Source: Gordionus sp. m RMFG-2023 (taxonomy: Eukaryota; Nematomorpha; Gordioida; Chordodea; Parachordodidae). Taken from it: a DNA stretch of 64,000 nucleotides. The DNA lies in contig NC_088776.1 of the NCBI RefSeq assembly GCF_954871325.1, positions 13,950,052 to 14,014,051 of the forward strand, written 5' to 3'. The position numbers and the translations under genes were made by a program. The stretch's first letter is position 1; each line of letters starts with the position of its first letter. This document shows positions 1 to 11,460 of the stretch, one piece after another. Below the pieces are notes generated by a model. That model was not told the DNA's origin and did no database searches. It saw only the letters and a list, made by a program, of their open reading frames with translations.

Positions 1-640
1 AAATTTCAATTTAACATGTTTACAATTTATTATTTTACTCTGTTGCTTCAAAAAAATTCAAAAAAGTTCAAAAATAACGATTATGACAATTGTCACTGCT
101 CTATGGTACATCCACATTTAATTTTATATTTAATTAATTTTTATCTACTTGCTTTAAAAAAGTTCAAAAATAACATTGTGACAATTTTTACAATCATTAA
201 AACCATCTCGAAACATGCTCAAAAAATTTTTTCTCGCCTATTTAATACCTAAAAATAAAATTATTTTTATAGGTTCTGTTATGAATATTATGACAATTGT
301 CACTTTTATAGTTTACACATTATATTAATTCATGTTTGAAATAATCATTTTTCTCTATTTCCAATTAAAACATATGTGAAATAAATATTATGACAATTGT
401 CACCTTTATATGCTTTACAATCACTGAAACCATCTCAAAACATGCTCAACTAGCCTTTTTTAATTATAATTATTTTTAAAGGTTCTGAGATGAGTATTAT
501 GACAATTGTCACTTTTATAGTTTACATTAAATATAAAACATTAAAATTATGACATTACATTTTTAAAATAATCATTATTACTTATTCCAAATATTAAAAA
601 AAATGCAGTCGTATTATGACCAATTCTCACATTTACAACC
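1..640. repeat. Diverged satellite with TGACAATTGTCA palindrome
   Basis: The perfect 12-bp palindrome TGACAATTGTCA occurs at 84-95, 291-302, 391-402 and 500-511, with decayed versions near 178 and 617. Spacing is about 95-117 bp. Flanking text also repeats: 'aggttctg' lies about 20 bp before the copies at 291 and 500, and 'aaaccatctc' occurs near 200 and 427. This suggests a roughly 209-bp higher-order unit made of two half-units. The array runs off the left edge. No coding potential is seen; the open frame at 16-252 lies inside the repeat. Confidence 0.8.
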
Positions 641-1230
641 TATTCAAAAAAAATATTTTCATTAACATAATAAAATAAAAAAAAATATATATCAAAAATT
701 TTATTTTCAAAGAATTTACCAAAAAATTTTAAGATCAAAATTTCAAAAATATTTTAATAAAGATTTCCTTACAAAAGATTTTATTTTATTATAAAATTCT
801 CAAAATATTTTCTCAAAATTATAGAAGATTTTTTTACAAAAAATATTTTTTATTTTACTCAAAAATCTTCTTTGAGCAAGCTCAAAATTTTTTTTAGCGA
901 AAAAATCTTCGCAAAAAATTGATCTTCAAAGATTTTTTCCTCAAAATTTTGGGCGAAAAAAATCTTCAAATTTTTATTTGAAGATTTTTGTAAAACCCTG
1001 GTTGATAGTGAAACTATGGTTAAAATTTTTGGCTTGGATAGATGTATAGGTGGGTAATCGATTTAGCCTGGTCGATTTTTTTAGCTAAGGCTAAGTGCAT
1101 TTTTCTTGGCTAAGAATAAGCCTAAGCCTATTTAAGCACATTTATTTTGGCTAAAACTAAGCCTTAACCGATTTTTTTGGCTAAGCCTAAGCTAAGTGAC
1201 AAAATAACTTCATTTGGTTTCTAAACTCAA
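641..1230. other. AT-rich non-coding stretch with short inverted motifs and TAAGCC patch
   Basis: From 700 to 990 the sequence is dominated by AAATCTTC/GAAGATTT and AATTTT words that can fold on themselves. From 1040 to 1205 there is a degenerate short-motif patch built on CTAAGCC/GGCTTAG. No open frame or domain was recognised. Confidence 0.5.
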
Positions 1231-1235
1231 TTTAA

Positions 1236-2366
1236 ATTAGAGATCTGCAATGTCCAGTCCATGAAAATAATTTATGGCAGACATGATAGAGAATACCCTG
1301 CACCAAATTGACATTTAACTCATATCCTTCACAATAAATTAAAATTAAAAAAAATTTTTAAGTACCACCCACTCCCCATTATCATGGTGGTACAATATAG
1401 AGAAAAACCCGCCCATTCAATTAAAAATAACCTGCCCACCCAGCCCACCCATTTATCTAAAACTCCTTGCCCGTCCGCCCATTAGTCTAAAAATTTTTAC
1501 CCGCCCACCCATTATTTATAAAAAATTTTTAACCCAAGCCCGCTTATATAAAATTTAATTATGGTCATTCTTTCATTTTTTAAATATCTAATAAAAATAT
1601 TTCAGAATTACACCTCTACAAAAATTTTATAATTTATGAAATTAATATAAGTATAAAAATAATCAATGTAAATTATGGACAATTTATTTGATCAAATTGA
1701 ATATTTATGAAAAAAATATAAATGTAAAATTAATATTTTATGTAATTATAATGCAAAAATAATAATGAATCGACATTTTCTGGATTCAAACACGTTCTTC
1801 TTTGTTCTAAAAATCTTCCAGCAATGCTAATACCGCGTTCGGAAAAGGCACTAGAAAATTTTTATTATATTCCCATAAAAGGAAATTTTTAATAGACAAA
1901 AATGTTTATTTATTCTAAGAATAAGAAAAAAGTTTTATTGTTGTGTGTATTACATAATATAGTTAAGTATATGTTCTTCACTTAAAAAAAACGATTCATA
2001 CAATAAAAAAAGAAATATTGTTATAGATCATTTAAACAATTATTTTTTTTAGTTTGTTTTTGAACAAAAATTCTAAATTTCCTTAACCCGCCCGCCCATT
2101 GTTTAAATTTCTTAACCCGCTCGCCCAGCCCGCCCATAGCTTCAATTTTTTTAATCCGCCCACCCGCCTGCCCATTCTCGAAAATTTTTTTAGATGGGCA
2201 GGTCGGCTGAAACCCCGCTCAATGCAGACCTCTAACAATATTTAAAAAAAAGTATCTCTTTCAAATTTTGAAAAATATTAATTTCGTGCCTCCCCTTCCC
2301 CTCCCTTTTGTTGTAGGGGCTACTGGGACAAGGTTGAGATTAAAAATTTTCCCGCAGACCTCTAAT
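1236..2366. repeat. GC-rich patch family member (CCCGCCCATT-rich) with AGATCTGCA-type ends
   Basis: The stretch opens with TTAGAGATCTGCAA near 1237 and shows TGCAGACCTCTAA near 2226 and GCAGACCTCTAATC near 2354, so the ends are roughly inverted. Inside, 1370-1560 and 2080-2220 are full of degenerate CCCGCCCATT words, strikingly GC-rich against the surrounding DNA. It is probably a non-autonomous mobile repeat. No coding sequence is seen. It would lie in a CTP synthase upstream intron if that gene's earlier exons are further left. Confidence 0.45.
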
Positions 2367-3153
2367 CTAAATTTAGCCGACTACATTTTAAAAAAGGAAC
2401 CTTGTGGAGCAATCTGAACCCCAATTGTTAAAGATTATATTATTCATAATTTCTTTGCAATGCATTACTCATTGCTAAATAATTTTTCACGTATATTAAG
2501 ACGACAATTCAGTGAGGACATTTAGTTTCTTGTGCTTTATTTTTAAAAAGATTTTTATATATGGATCTACGCTGATTGTTTTCTTGTTTTTTTTCCTATA
2601 AAATTGTTCTCATTATTTCTTTTATAAATATTATTCTCTATAGAAATTTCTAAAAATTCGATATCTAATTAACTTATCTGTTAAATAATCGTATATTTAA
2701 TTTATTTGTAAATAATTTTTTATTATTACAATCTTTTCATTTTTATAATTATATATTTATTTTTTCAATATAATCTATAAACATTTGATGGATTTATTTT
2801 GTTTTACCTTTCCTACCGAATATCTATACAATATTTAAAAAATATTCATGACATCTTATAATTTTGATAGCAAATATCGTGGGTTAGAAGCCAAGGATAT
2901 AAATTTTTTTTCCCCAAGATTTTATTTATTATCGGTATTTTAGATCCGATGAGAATAAACCAAAGGGCCCTGAATTTTTAGGATAAAAAATTTAAGAAAA
3001 TTTTTATAAAAAATTTACAAAATTTAAAAGATTTACTTACAAATTTGGAATTTTGGGCAAAATTTGTTCAAAACTCCTACTGAGTAGTTTGCCAAACCTT
3101 AGAATTACAATAACTGAAAGTTAATGACGCCGTTATATTATATTGTTTTTTTA
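2367..3153. other. AT-rich non-coding stretch
   Basis: I saw no exon, repeat end or RNA gene here. In particular I found nothing resembling the synthetase domain of CTP synthase. Confidence 0.4.
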
Positions 3154-4517
3154 CATAGTTGTTACAACCTACTTTTAAAAGTAGCGCGCAACCGCTAGCG
3201 CTACCCATCAAAAAAAGTAACGCACCACTGCTAATATTTTTTTTAAAGTAGCTTTAGCCTCTTTTTAGGATAATTTTTATTTAAAAAAAATTGAAAGAAA
3301 TTTGTTTTATTTTTTGCTTATAATGTAATTGCATAGTTCATTTATAAATATTTAAATATAGTAAGTTTGATTATAAAATTTTATGTAAAATTATAATTTA
3401 TATAATAAAAATAACTATGGTAATATTCATTTTTTATTTATTTTTTTTGCATTTTATATTCTATACTATCATCCCCAAGTCTAGAGTGACGACCAGAAAA
3501 TTAAGTTTCTCCTTACTAAATATCTCTCAACACTACACTTGAGCCCAAGGCAGTATTTAATTTTATATACATATTTTTAATATAAGAAAAATTATCAAAA
3601 ATACTCATTTGTATTTTTAAAGTTAAAAACGCATCTAGGGGATTTTCTATTATATTAGTATCCTTTATTTCAAAAATATTCGTTTTGGTTCTAACAGTAT
3701 CTTTGTTTGTTATCTCAATCATTAGTATTCAACGACAAAAGAATTGTTGTACCATAGGTTAGAGTTTTAATCATCATGGTAAATGATGGATTATCAACCA
3801 ATGACATTGGTTGAACTGTATCTTATAAAATCGACAATAACTTTATCAGCTAGTTTCTGACAAATATTGGTATATGCAATATTATTAATTATTTTAGCTC
3901 AAATTGAATTGGTATTTTTGAATGTAGTCTCCCCTATACCAGAATTATTAGGATGTTTTTCTATCTATTTAAAACTGTTGGCATGAACATTCTTACAAAA
4001 TAAAATAGTATTAGAATTTAAAAATGATACCTTTAGGTTTTTTTTTGAGGTTATAGCTACTAGATTTATTTGAGGATATATTTTTTTTACAGTTTGCAAA
4101 TAAATTTGTAACCACCTTTTGTTTTACATTAATTTGAAAATATTTTCAAATTTTGGAAATGGAAAATTTGTATTATTGTTATCAAGAACATTTTCTTCCA
4201 GGTACCTTCCATTTAATTAATAATAATTCTCTGACTCACATCGATTTGGATATCCATTTGCCATGACATTTTAAATAATTTACACCAGATGATTTAGATT
4301 TATAATACAAATTGAAAATAAAAATTTCAAAATTAAACAATAAATTATAATTAATTATGTTATTATATTTAAATTTTCATGTTTATAGTAACATTCATTT
4401 ATTTTTAAAAAGTAGCTAAGTAGCGCGATAAAAAAAATAAATAATCGGAAAAAAGTAGCTCGCTATTAGCTATAGCTACCAAAAAAGATAGCGTAGCGCG
4501 TTACTTTAACAACTCTG
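3154..4517 (-). mobile_element. Degenerate hAT transposon with inverted ends
   Basis: The left end (CATAGTTGTTACAACC at 3154) matches the reverse complement of the right end (CAGAGTTGTTAAAGTAACGC ending at 4517), and both subterminal regions are rich in AGTAGCGCG-type words. Inside, on the minus strand around 3516-3722, is a fragment reading IKNMYIKLNTALGSS. It resembles the hAT dimerisation-region motif with KYNTALPSSA. The rest of the transposase is decayed. Flanking 8-mers are T-rich and not identical, so the target duplication is not proven. It sits just upstream of the first visible CTP synthase exon, inside an intron. Confidence 0.6.
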
Positions 4518-4636
4518 GGGTTTTAAGATGAATTTATCATTATTCAAATTATTATTGATTGAAATAAATGCATTCTATGCTACACAAACATTAATATAGA
4601 AGATGTAGGCATATTTATTATATTTGTTTTGTTTAG

Positions 4637-4769
4637 ATTTGATAGTGTCAAAGAAGAGGTAGTGATAGCTCTTGTGGGTAAATATACACAGTTTGAAGAT
4701 TCTTACACGTCAGTTGTCAAAGCACTACAACATGCTTCTATCACAGCAAATCATAAAATTAAAATAAAA
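4637..4769 (+). CDS. CTP synthase exon: start of amidotransferase domain
   Basis: Acceptor gtttag ends at 4636 and donor GTAAAT begins at 4770. It starts with one base completing a codon (previous intron phase 2) and ends in phase 0. It reads [17 protein letters not shown] and onward, matching the conserved IALVGKYT start of the glutaminase half. Confidence 0.88.
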
Positions 4770-7700
4770 GTAAATTTTTTTGCATTCATAGGAAATTCTT
4801 AAAATTTTTAAGATTTTATATTAATCTATAGCTTCATTAATTTTTTAAGTAAGACATTTATTTTGGTTCACAGTCAATTGATCTAAACATCTCATAGATT
4901 AACCGTAGTCCACATCAAGATTTAGGGGATCCAATAAAAATGTAGTATTTTAGATTAGTTGGCCTTATATGATTATTTTTATTTTCGCGTTGTGCACGCG
5001 TTATTGATCATTTAGGAAAATAAGGAACCGAAATGATTACCTACAATCTAAATATTTACAAATTTTTACTTTATAAAAAAAAATATTCGAAGTTTATAGA
5101 ATCCATAAAATTGGAAGATGAATTTAAACTGGAAAATCTTGAAGAATATAACAAGGCTTGGAGTGTCCTAAAAGATAGCCAGTAATAATTGAGGATTTAG
5201 ATCTGTTAGGAATTTTTAAAATCAAAATGAAGCTTCCATATTTTTTTTTATCACTTTAGAGTTGATTTAAGTAAACAATTTTATAATTGATTTAATTTGC
5301 TAGGAGAATATTCACCTAATAAAAGTATCGATTCACACTTAGGTGATGAGTCAGTGGAAACTCGGCTGAGTCGTTTTGGAATAGGCTAAAAGGGATCAAT
5401 TTATCAACCCTAGAAATATTTTGAAGTATCCGTTAATTAAGAAAGATGAAATGTATATAACAATAAATATTTATATAGATCAATCCACTCTAGCTTACTC
5501 CAAAACGACTTAGCCAAGAGCTGACTTATTTAAGTGCGAATCGATAAGAAAAGTGTAATGTAGATAACAATACCAAATAGTTAAATATTAGCATGTTGTT
5601 AACAAAAAAACAACATTTTAATAAATTTAATGCTAATCATTATTTTAATCAATCTTTTTAAAGAGGATTAATCGTCCCAGGTGGATTTGGAGATCGTGGT
5701 ATCACAGGTAAAATATTGGCTATCAGATGGGCCCGTATCAATAAAAAACCATTTTTAGGTAAATAAATAAAATAATTGGCGTAAGTTTATTAGCTTTATT
5801 CTATAACATTTCTACCATCTATCTTAGATTTTGTTGTTTTTAAATTCTACATGATTCCAAGTTACTATATTTGGATATTTCAAAATTATGATTTTTCTTT
5901 ATTAATAGACGATTTTTTTTAAACACCTATAATTTTTTCAAAAAAATGAAACCACTATTTCTTATATCCAAGGCATCTGCTTGGGCATGCAATTAGCTTT
6001 GGTAGAGATAGCTCGAGATGTCCTAAACCTTGAAGGAGCGAATTCATCCGAATTCATACATTCGCCCATTCCCAACGACGCCGAAGAACATCATAATAAC
6101 AAATTTAATCCCACAAATTCCCCAACTTTAAATAAAGATAAGACTCCTATAATCATCATCAAAGAAATGCCCGAGTACAACCCGCGATTTAAAGGCGGAA
6201 CTATGAGATTGGGCGTACGCACGACTATTTTTAAAAATACGTTTAGTTGTAAAGAAAACAGTTTAGGATCGGAAAAGATCCATTATGTTTCAGTGGTCAA
6301 AAAATTATACGGGGACGTTGAGAGTGTCGAGGAAAGGCATAGGCATAGATACGAAGTTTACATTCATTAGTATTTTTTAAAAAAATCATTTTCAATTATA
6401 TTAGTTAGGTTTAATTAACATAAATTTTTTTTAAAAAACTAATAGTGTACACAAATTGAACGTTTCAACGCGTTTCAAAACACAAATAATGCATTTTAAA
6501 TGCATTCGTTTAAATTGAACACCATTTTTTTTGTTTTAAATTTAGACGTTTTATATTAAAAAAATTATTAACGATTCAATTTAAACTTAGCTGTGTTTAC
6601 GTTTTTTTATTTGCGTTTTAAAACGCTGCGTTGGAACATTCAATTTGTGGGCACTATAATTTACATTCATTCATTTAACGTTGGTTTCAGGTTTATTTAT
6701 GACTCATTTTACAATCATCGCTATTCCCTATTATAGAAATTAGATGAAAAATCTAAATTTAAAAAAGATATTTAAATTCCCAGGGGAAAAATAATTTATT
6801 ATATATTTTTAAAAAAATTGGATGGCCGATTTTATTTCTTCAAATATATTTTATTAAAACTTTTCATGATCACAGTTTAATACGGAATACAGACATATTT
6901 TTGAGAAGATCGGACTGCATTTTATAGGAGAAGATGAAACTGGTGAACGCATGGAAATAATCGAATTAGAGGGTAAACAGATATGTTAAATTCTCAAAAC
7001 CCTAAATTAACTTATTTATAAATGATCATATAAGTTATTATCGATTAGAGGTATACTGATACCGTTTTTTAGAGGCCCATCCGATTATATCAATATTTGA
7101 TTTTGCACGGTATTTCACCAATATCAACCCATCCAATTTTTGATAAAATTATGGTAAAAAAATGTTTTTAAAAGAAGTAGAACAAATGTCTATAAAATGA
7201 ATTAAACAAACCAAAAATAAAATATGTTTTTGAAAATATATTATCAGACATGCAGTGAATGATCGAATTATGACTTAAAAATTGTAAACCCAGACCAGGC
7301 CGTATTTTTTAAAACTAAATTATGAAAATTTATGATAAATCATTTTGACATTTATTCACCTCTTATTTTTTTTCTATTTGCTTTTAAAAATCTTTGGTGC
7401 AAAATATAGCTAAAACTATTTTAAATTGTCGTAAAATGATCAAAGTTTTAAAAATTTAGGCCGTTCATAAAAATAAAAATCGGGACTGGGCTTGAACATG
7501 AGAAAAATGCGGGCTGGGGCTAAAAATTCCAACTTTACAGGTTTCTAATACATATAAAGCAAATGGGTTTACAATGAATTTTTCACAATGAAATCATATT
7601 TTTAAAATTTTACTTGATACAAAATATTGCCATGAATCCATAAATGAAAATAATGAATCCGTATTCTTATACTCCAAATTTCCCACACCAGATATTAGTT

Positions 7701-8730
7701 TAAAATCAATATTGTATGATTATATGAATCGATTTACAAATTATCATGATAACATTATTCTAACAAGACACTTCTAATGTTGTTTAACAACTCGACATAA
7801 CTAATATTTAAGTGAGATTTTAGCCAAAATAATATTACTCGAGATCTCGTGAATAGATGTCCGAACATTTCTGCATCCTGTGAGTAAAATTTTCAGGCTG
7901 GTTTCGCCATTTTTTAAAATCGAGCATTTAAAAAACACTTGTCACTACCACTATGATCATCGCCTTTAAGTTGCCTCATTATTAGTGTTGTTAGATCAAC
8001 TAATTTTGGCAAACTCCAGAACGGCCTATTAACTAAATTTTTATCCCAAAAAATTCAACACAATCTTTAAATCGAGGCTCAATCTAAAAATGATTTTTTG
8101 GTTAAAAGTTGGTTATTTAACAACACTTTTCATTTTTTTATAGGGCACCCATTCTTTGTCGGAACACAATTCCATCCCGAATATAAGACCCGACCACTTA
8201 AACCAAGCCCCGTGTATTACGGTTTTATACTCGCTTCTATAGGCAAGTTAAATTCTGTTCTCAATTCTTCTCTAACTAATCCTTCTCCGTTATATCGATC
8301 ATTGGATGAAGAAGTTCTTATCTCTGATAAGAGTGACAAAACATCTACCCAATTATCAAACGAATACTCTTTACTAAATACCAATAACAATAACGAAAAT
8401 AATAGAAATTGTGAAATTGATTTGACAAATGATATATCTAAACTAAGTATTGCGTGTGGATATAAAGAAGAAACTTTACAGAACAATGACCTAAAATTTA
8501 AAATCGTAAACAAACCTCAATCCGTGTGTCCCTTAGATCTCACTCCTCATATCAACCTCATGGCATCCACTGATAATCTTAAAAGAAGCTTCAATTTTCC
8601 CAGTAATATTATGGATAATAACAATGATTTTATGTTGCACCCACGTATAGTTTTAGCCAAAGAGCGCATGTTTAGTCCCGAAAAGATACCATTTAATCCT
8701 GGTTATATGTCCATGAAAAGTAGAATTTGA
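4637..8730 (+). CDS. CTP synthase, C-terminal half (six exons, 5'-partial)
   Basis: CTP synthase makes CTP from UTP, ATP and glutamine in the cytosol. This locus shows the part after the synthetase domain: exons 4637-4769, 5093-5181, 5664-5758, 5973-6355, 6876-6972 and 8144-8730, with phases that agree throughout (about 460 residues to the TGA at 8728). Seen directly: [27 protein letters not shown] (oxyanion region), GICLGMQ with the nucleophile Cys, GGTMRLG, RHRHRYE, and GTQFHPEY with the His and Glu of the triad. These are hallmark class-I amidotransferase motifs of the family. Oddities are an Asn/Pro-rich insertion of roughly 18 residues before the MPEYNP motif, and an Asn/Ser-rich tail of well over 100 residues after the HPEY block. 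The N-terminal synthetase exons were not found to the left, so they lie beyond the window or are unrecognised. Introns carry MITEs. Confidence 0.93.
5093..5181 (+). CDS. CTP synthase exon: linker
   Basis: Reads [15 protein letters not shown] and onward to the WSVLKDSQ turn that precedes the PGGFG loop in the family. The acceptor is tcgaag, with A at -3; the donor is GTAATA. It starts in phase 0 and ends in phase 2. Confidence 0.85.
5326..5546. mobile_element. Foldback MITE in CTP synthase intron
   Basis: The first ~75 bases (from TATCGATTCACACTTAGG) match the reverse complement of the last ~75 (ending in AAGTGCGAATCGATA), including an AAACTCGGCTGAGTCGTTTTGG-like arm. The two arms differ at a minority of positions. 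There is no coding capacity in the centre. The TA at the outer edges would fit a TA target, but this is not proven. Confidence 0.75.
5664..5758 (+). CDS. CTP synthase exon: PGGFG oxyanion loop
   Basis: The first base completes the split Gln codon; it then reads [19 protein letters not shown] and on to NKKPFLG. Acceptor taaag, donor GTAAAT, ending in phase 1. Confidence 0.93.
5973..6355 (+). CDS. CTP synthase exon: catalytic cysteine
   Basis: Opens with [18 protein letters not shown], which carries the nucleophilic Cys of the class-I glutaminase. After an Asn/Pro-rich insertion it reads [16 protein letters not shown] and ends in RHRHRYE. The donor is probably GTTTAC at 6356, chosen because it keeps phase 0 with the next exon; it is a weak site. 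Reading on would reach a stop within a few codons. Confidence 0.93.
6443..6657. mobile_element. Foldback MITE with TAGTGYMCACAAATTGAA ends
   Basis: TAGTGTACACAAATTGAACG at the left matches the reverse complement of CATTCAATTTGTGGGCACTA at the right, and the match continues through AACGCGTTT / AAACGCTGCGTT-type sequence. The centre holds a smaller palindrome, GCATTTTAAATGC. It is non-coding and lies in the intron after the catalytic-Cys exon of CTP synthase. Confidence 0.75.
6876..6972 (+). CDS. CTP synthase exon: [15 protein letters not shown]
   Basis: Reads [18 protein letters not shown] and then [15 protein letters not shown], the block just before the HPEY motif in CTP synthases. Acceptor cacag, donor GTAAAC, starting in phase 0 and ending in phase 1. 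Confidence 0.92.
7270..7560. repeat. GC-rich patch with GGGCTGG words
   Basis: Within an intron, short GC-rich tracts (CCCAGACCAGGCCG near 7288, CGGGACTGGGCTTG and GCGGGCTGGGGC near 7480-7520) stand out from AT-rich DNA. They resemble the patches listed at 15.9, 19.0 and 61.0 kb. Confidence 0.35.
7779..7938. mobile_element. MITE of the TTAAACGGCT family (third, most diverged copy)
   Basis: Aligns by eye with the reverse complements of the copies at 16621 and 22197. Shared pieces are TGTTGTTTAACAACTC at the end, an internal CTCGAGATCTCG, ATAGATGTCC, and an end like TTAAAAAACAC. It is non-coding and lies in the last intron of CTP synthase. Confidence 0.5.
8144..8730 (+). CDS. CTP synthase terminal exon with HPEY triad and Asn/Ser-rich tail
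   Basis: The first two bases complete a split Gly codon. It then reads [17 protein letters not shown], with the catalytic His and Glu. After [10 protein letters not shown] it becomes Asn/Ser-rich ([11 protein letters not shown]) up to the TGA at 8728-8730. The tail is longer than in typical CTP synthases. Confidence 0.95.
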
Positions 8731-9410
8731 CGTTACAAGGCAATATTTTAAAGCACTGTTTCCCTTCGTTTAATTTAACGCGATGCATGACATTCATTGT
8801 GAACAAAATAATATATTAATTTATGATAATAATGATTTAAACCCTGCCAAAACTGAGAATACTTATTTTCATTTTTTTAAATACGCTCGATTATCAAAAT
8901 TTATATATACATAGTATATGACCTTATATATTATATTTATGATTTCTTTTGATTGACCATTTTAGGTTTTAAATAATAAATTGTAGAACTTAATATAATC
9001 AGACAATACATCTAAAAATATTCAATATGATTTTGTATTGCTATTTTAAAAATTTTAATAAGGGTAATAGATGTTAATTTAGACTACTAATATAATTTTT
9101 TTAAAAGCATTATCAATGACCTAGACATTTTACCTTTTTTTGAAAAAATTTATAGACATAACTTAATTCATTTAGAGAAAAAAAATTTTTTTGCTCAATA
9201 AACATACATATAAATTACTTTATTTTAATTTTTTTTTCAAATTGTAAAATTTAAACACGCAAAATCATGACTACTATTATTATTATTTTTTACAAATGAT
9301 TTTTAAATTATAATTTGTTTTTTTCAATGTTTTTATTTTATAGCAATGAAAAAAAAAATTGATTTGCATAATAAAATTTGAATTTAGTTTTATTAAAGTA
9401 TGAATTAAAG
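8731..9410. other. AT-rich 3' flank of CTP synthase
   Basis: No exon or mobile-element end was recognised. AATAAA occurs near 8975, but in such AT-rich DNA this is weak evidence for a polyadenylation signal. Confidence 0.35.
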
Positions 9411-10125
9411 GTCTACAATGCGCGGATTTTAGCAAAAAATTCCGCCCACTCGTTGTTTTGAATTTTTTAACCCGCCCATTTATCTATAAATTCTGTTTAA
9501 CCCGCTCGCCTAATGTTTAAAAATTATTTTAATGGCTGGTTTGGCTCTTTATTCATTTTAATATATTTTTACATGTATAATATGCAATATTATGAAATAA
9601 AACTATAAATTGAAATCTATTCTGCTCATTTTGCTTAAAAAATATTAAAAATTCACTCGCCCATTTCTTGAAAAAGATTTTTTAATCCACCCACCACTGG
9701 CCCATAGTTGAAAATATTTTAAAAAACCCGACCACGCGCGCCCGAACGGCTAAAAACCCTCCCTTTGCTGACCATAATTATGAATTATAAAAGACAAATT
9801 ACAATATTAGTAAGTAAATTACTCATTATTTTGAAATAAATCAATTGTTGTATTAAAAAAATCCCTTACCCGTATTTTAATTTTTTTAGATATACCTGGG
9901 CCAGGTTAAAAAAAATTTTAAATACCCAGGTCCGGCCCAAAATATTTGTTTGATAAAATAATCGGGCCGAGCTGATCCGTATATTTTAAATCGCCATTAT
10001 TCGCTATAAAAATTAATAAAATATATTTTGAAAAAATCCTAGCAGGGGCTGAGCATATGTAACGCGGGTCAGGAAAAATCTCTCTAAAATATGGAACCTC
10101 TGCAGGTCTCTGAATATATTAAATA
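9411..10125. repeat. Two GC-rich patches, second ending CTGCAGGTCTCTGA
   Basis: 9420-9770 is rich in degenerate CCCGCCCATT words like the 1.2-2.4 kb repeat. 9890-10115 is a second patch (ACCTGGGCCAGG, GGTCCGGCCC, CGGGCCGAGCTG) that ends in CTCTGCAGGTCTCTGA. That end is shared with the patch at 61.0-61.2 kb. No coding sequence is seen. Confidence 0.5.
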
Positions 10126-11194
10126 ATGATATTAAAACCTCTACTTATATAGAAAAAATCTTGAAATCCTTATCAAAATTTATGCTATTAAAATCAGAAA
10201 CGATATTTAGAACTGGAAAAAAAATCATCGTTTTCAAAATTTTATTAAACCATACATTCAAAATGTTTTATTGATTACCTTATTTTTCTATGTGCAAGAA
10301 AGAAATTATATGCAATTATTAATTTTTAAGGAAAAAAACCCAAACTTAAATTAAAGTTTTTTTTCTATGCAAGGCAAGAAATATATCAAACAACTATTAT
10401 TTTTTAAAAAATGATGTATCTTCTTTAAAATAAATATTACAGTATCAGAACTTCAATTTGAGATGTCGAAACCTTATGATCTTTGTAGAATTTTGCTGTC
10501 CACATTTGAGCCTTAATTATTATTTTTTAAATTTCACGTATACATAAGTAAAAATTAATTCATTAATCGAATTCCTTATTTTTTTGAATTTATTCTTGGT
10601 TCATTTCCTTGCCAATACCAAATTGTTTAATCCCCAAAAAAGAGGTAAATTATTGCTCTAGGCCTTTTAGCACTAATAAAATAAAAATGTTTAAATTTTG
10701 TTGCAAAATATAATTATAGATATGGTATTTTTAAAAATGTTCTTATATTTTTCTTAAAATTATATTAAAAAATAATTTATCGTGACTCTAACTCATATCT
10801 CTCAAATATTTAAATAACTAAACCATATCCTTCAAACCTTTAATCCTACTCCTTACTTCAAATAGTTGTTTAATTTTAAATATATCTCATCCAATTAAAA
10901 TATTTCCTTCAATTGAACATTCTTTACAAATTTTTTTTTTAAATGTCCAAATTAATTATTATTCATTTATGATCTTTAAAACATATAAACAAAATATAAA
11001 AATAAAAAATGAATATATATTAAAAGTGAATGTATATTTTAAAAATATCGATGGCTCTAAAAAGAGCTTATAGTAAAAATGTTCCTAAAAAACAGTTATA
11101 ATTGTGTTTAAAATTTTCTAATTGGAGCTTTTGTTTAAGAAAAATTGATTCGCGTTTTTCGTTTGTAATGTTAAAAATTACGTGCTAAATTTTT
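10126..11194. other. AT-rich non-coding stretch
   Basis: Nothing recognised apart from A/T homopolymer tracts. Confidence 0.35.
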
Positions 11195-11460
11195 TTAAAA
11201 GAAATATGTTGATTGTGAGAAATTGCCATTAGTTGAAATGACTATGGGTTGAAAAATAAAGTTATTTAGTATTGAGTATTTATTAATTTTTTTATTTTCC
11301 CCGCTAGTAAGAGGGTTTGAATTAATTGATGAGGAAAAGGAAGAGACGCAGGTTGCGTCCCAAATTAGGGATTTCCCATTGGACCATGGGGTGCAGGTTA
11401 AACCGTCAGGTCTGAGACCATTCAAATGGGATGTAATAAATCTCCCTTTTCGTGACTTAA
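11195..11460 (-). mobile_element. Fragment of a non-LTR retrotransposon (C-terminal end)
   Basis: The minus-strand frame reads NGLRPDGLTCTPWSNGKSL and then IWDATCV. It matches block for block the end of the larger element at 30.7-30.9 kb (GRSPDGVTRIPWSKGKFLIW). The RPDG...W.GK..WD.T pattern is what I recall for C-terminal endonuclease-like domains of this LINE type; the RPD / D arrangement would fit a restriction-like nuclease, which is inference. Only about 75 residues survive, consistent with a 5'-truncated copy. Confidence 0.65.

Noticed and set aside
8217-8513. Open frame (-) overlapping the last CTP synthase exon
   Set aside because: Shadow of the coding strand; the + frame carries the HPEY triad.
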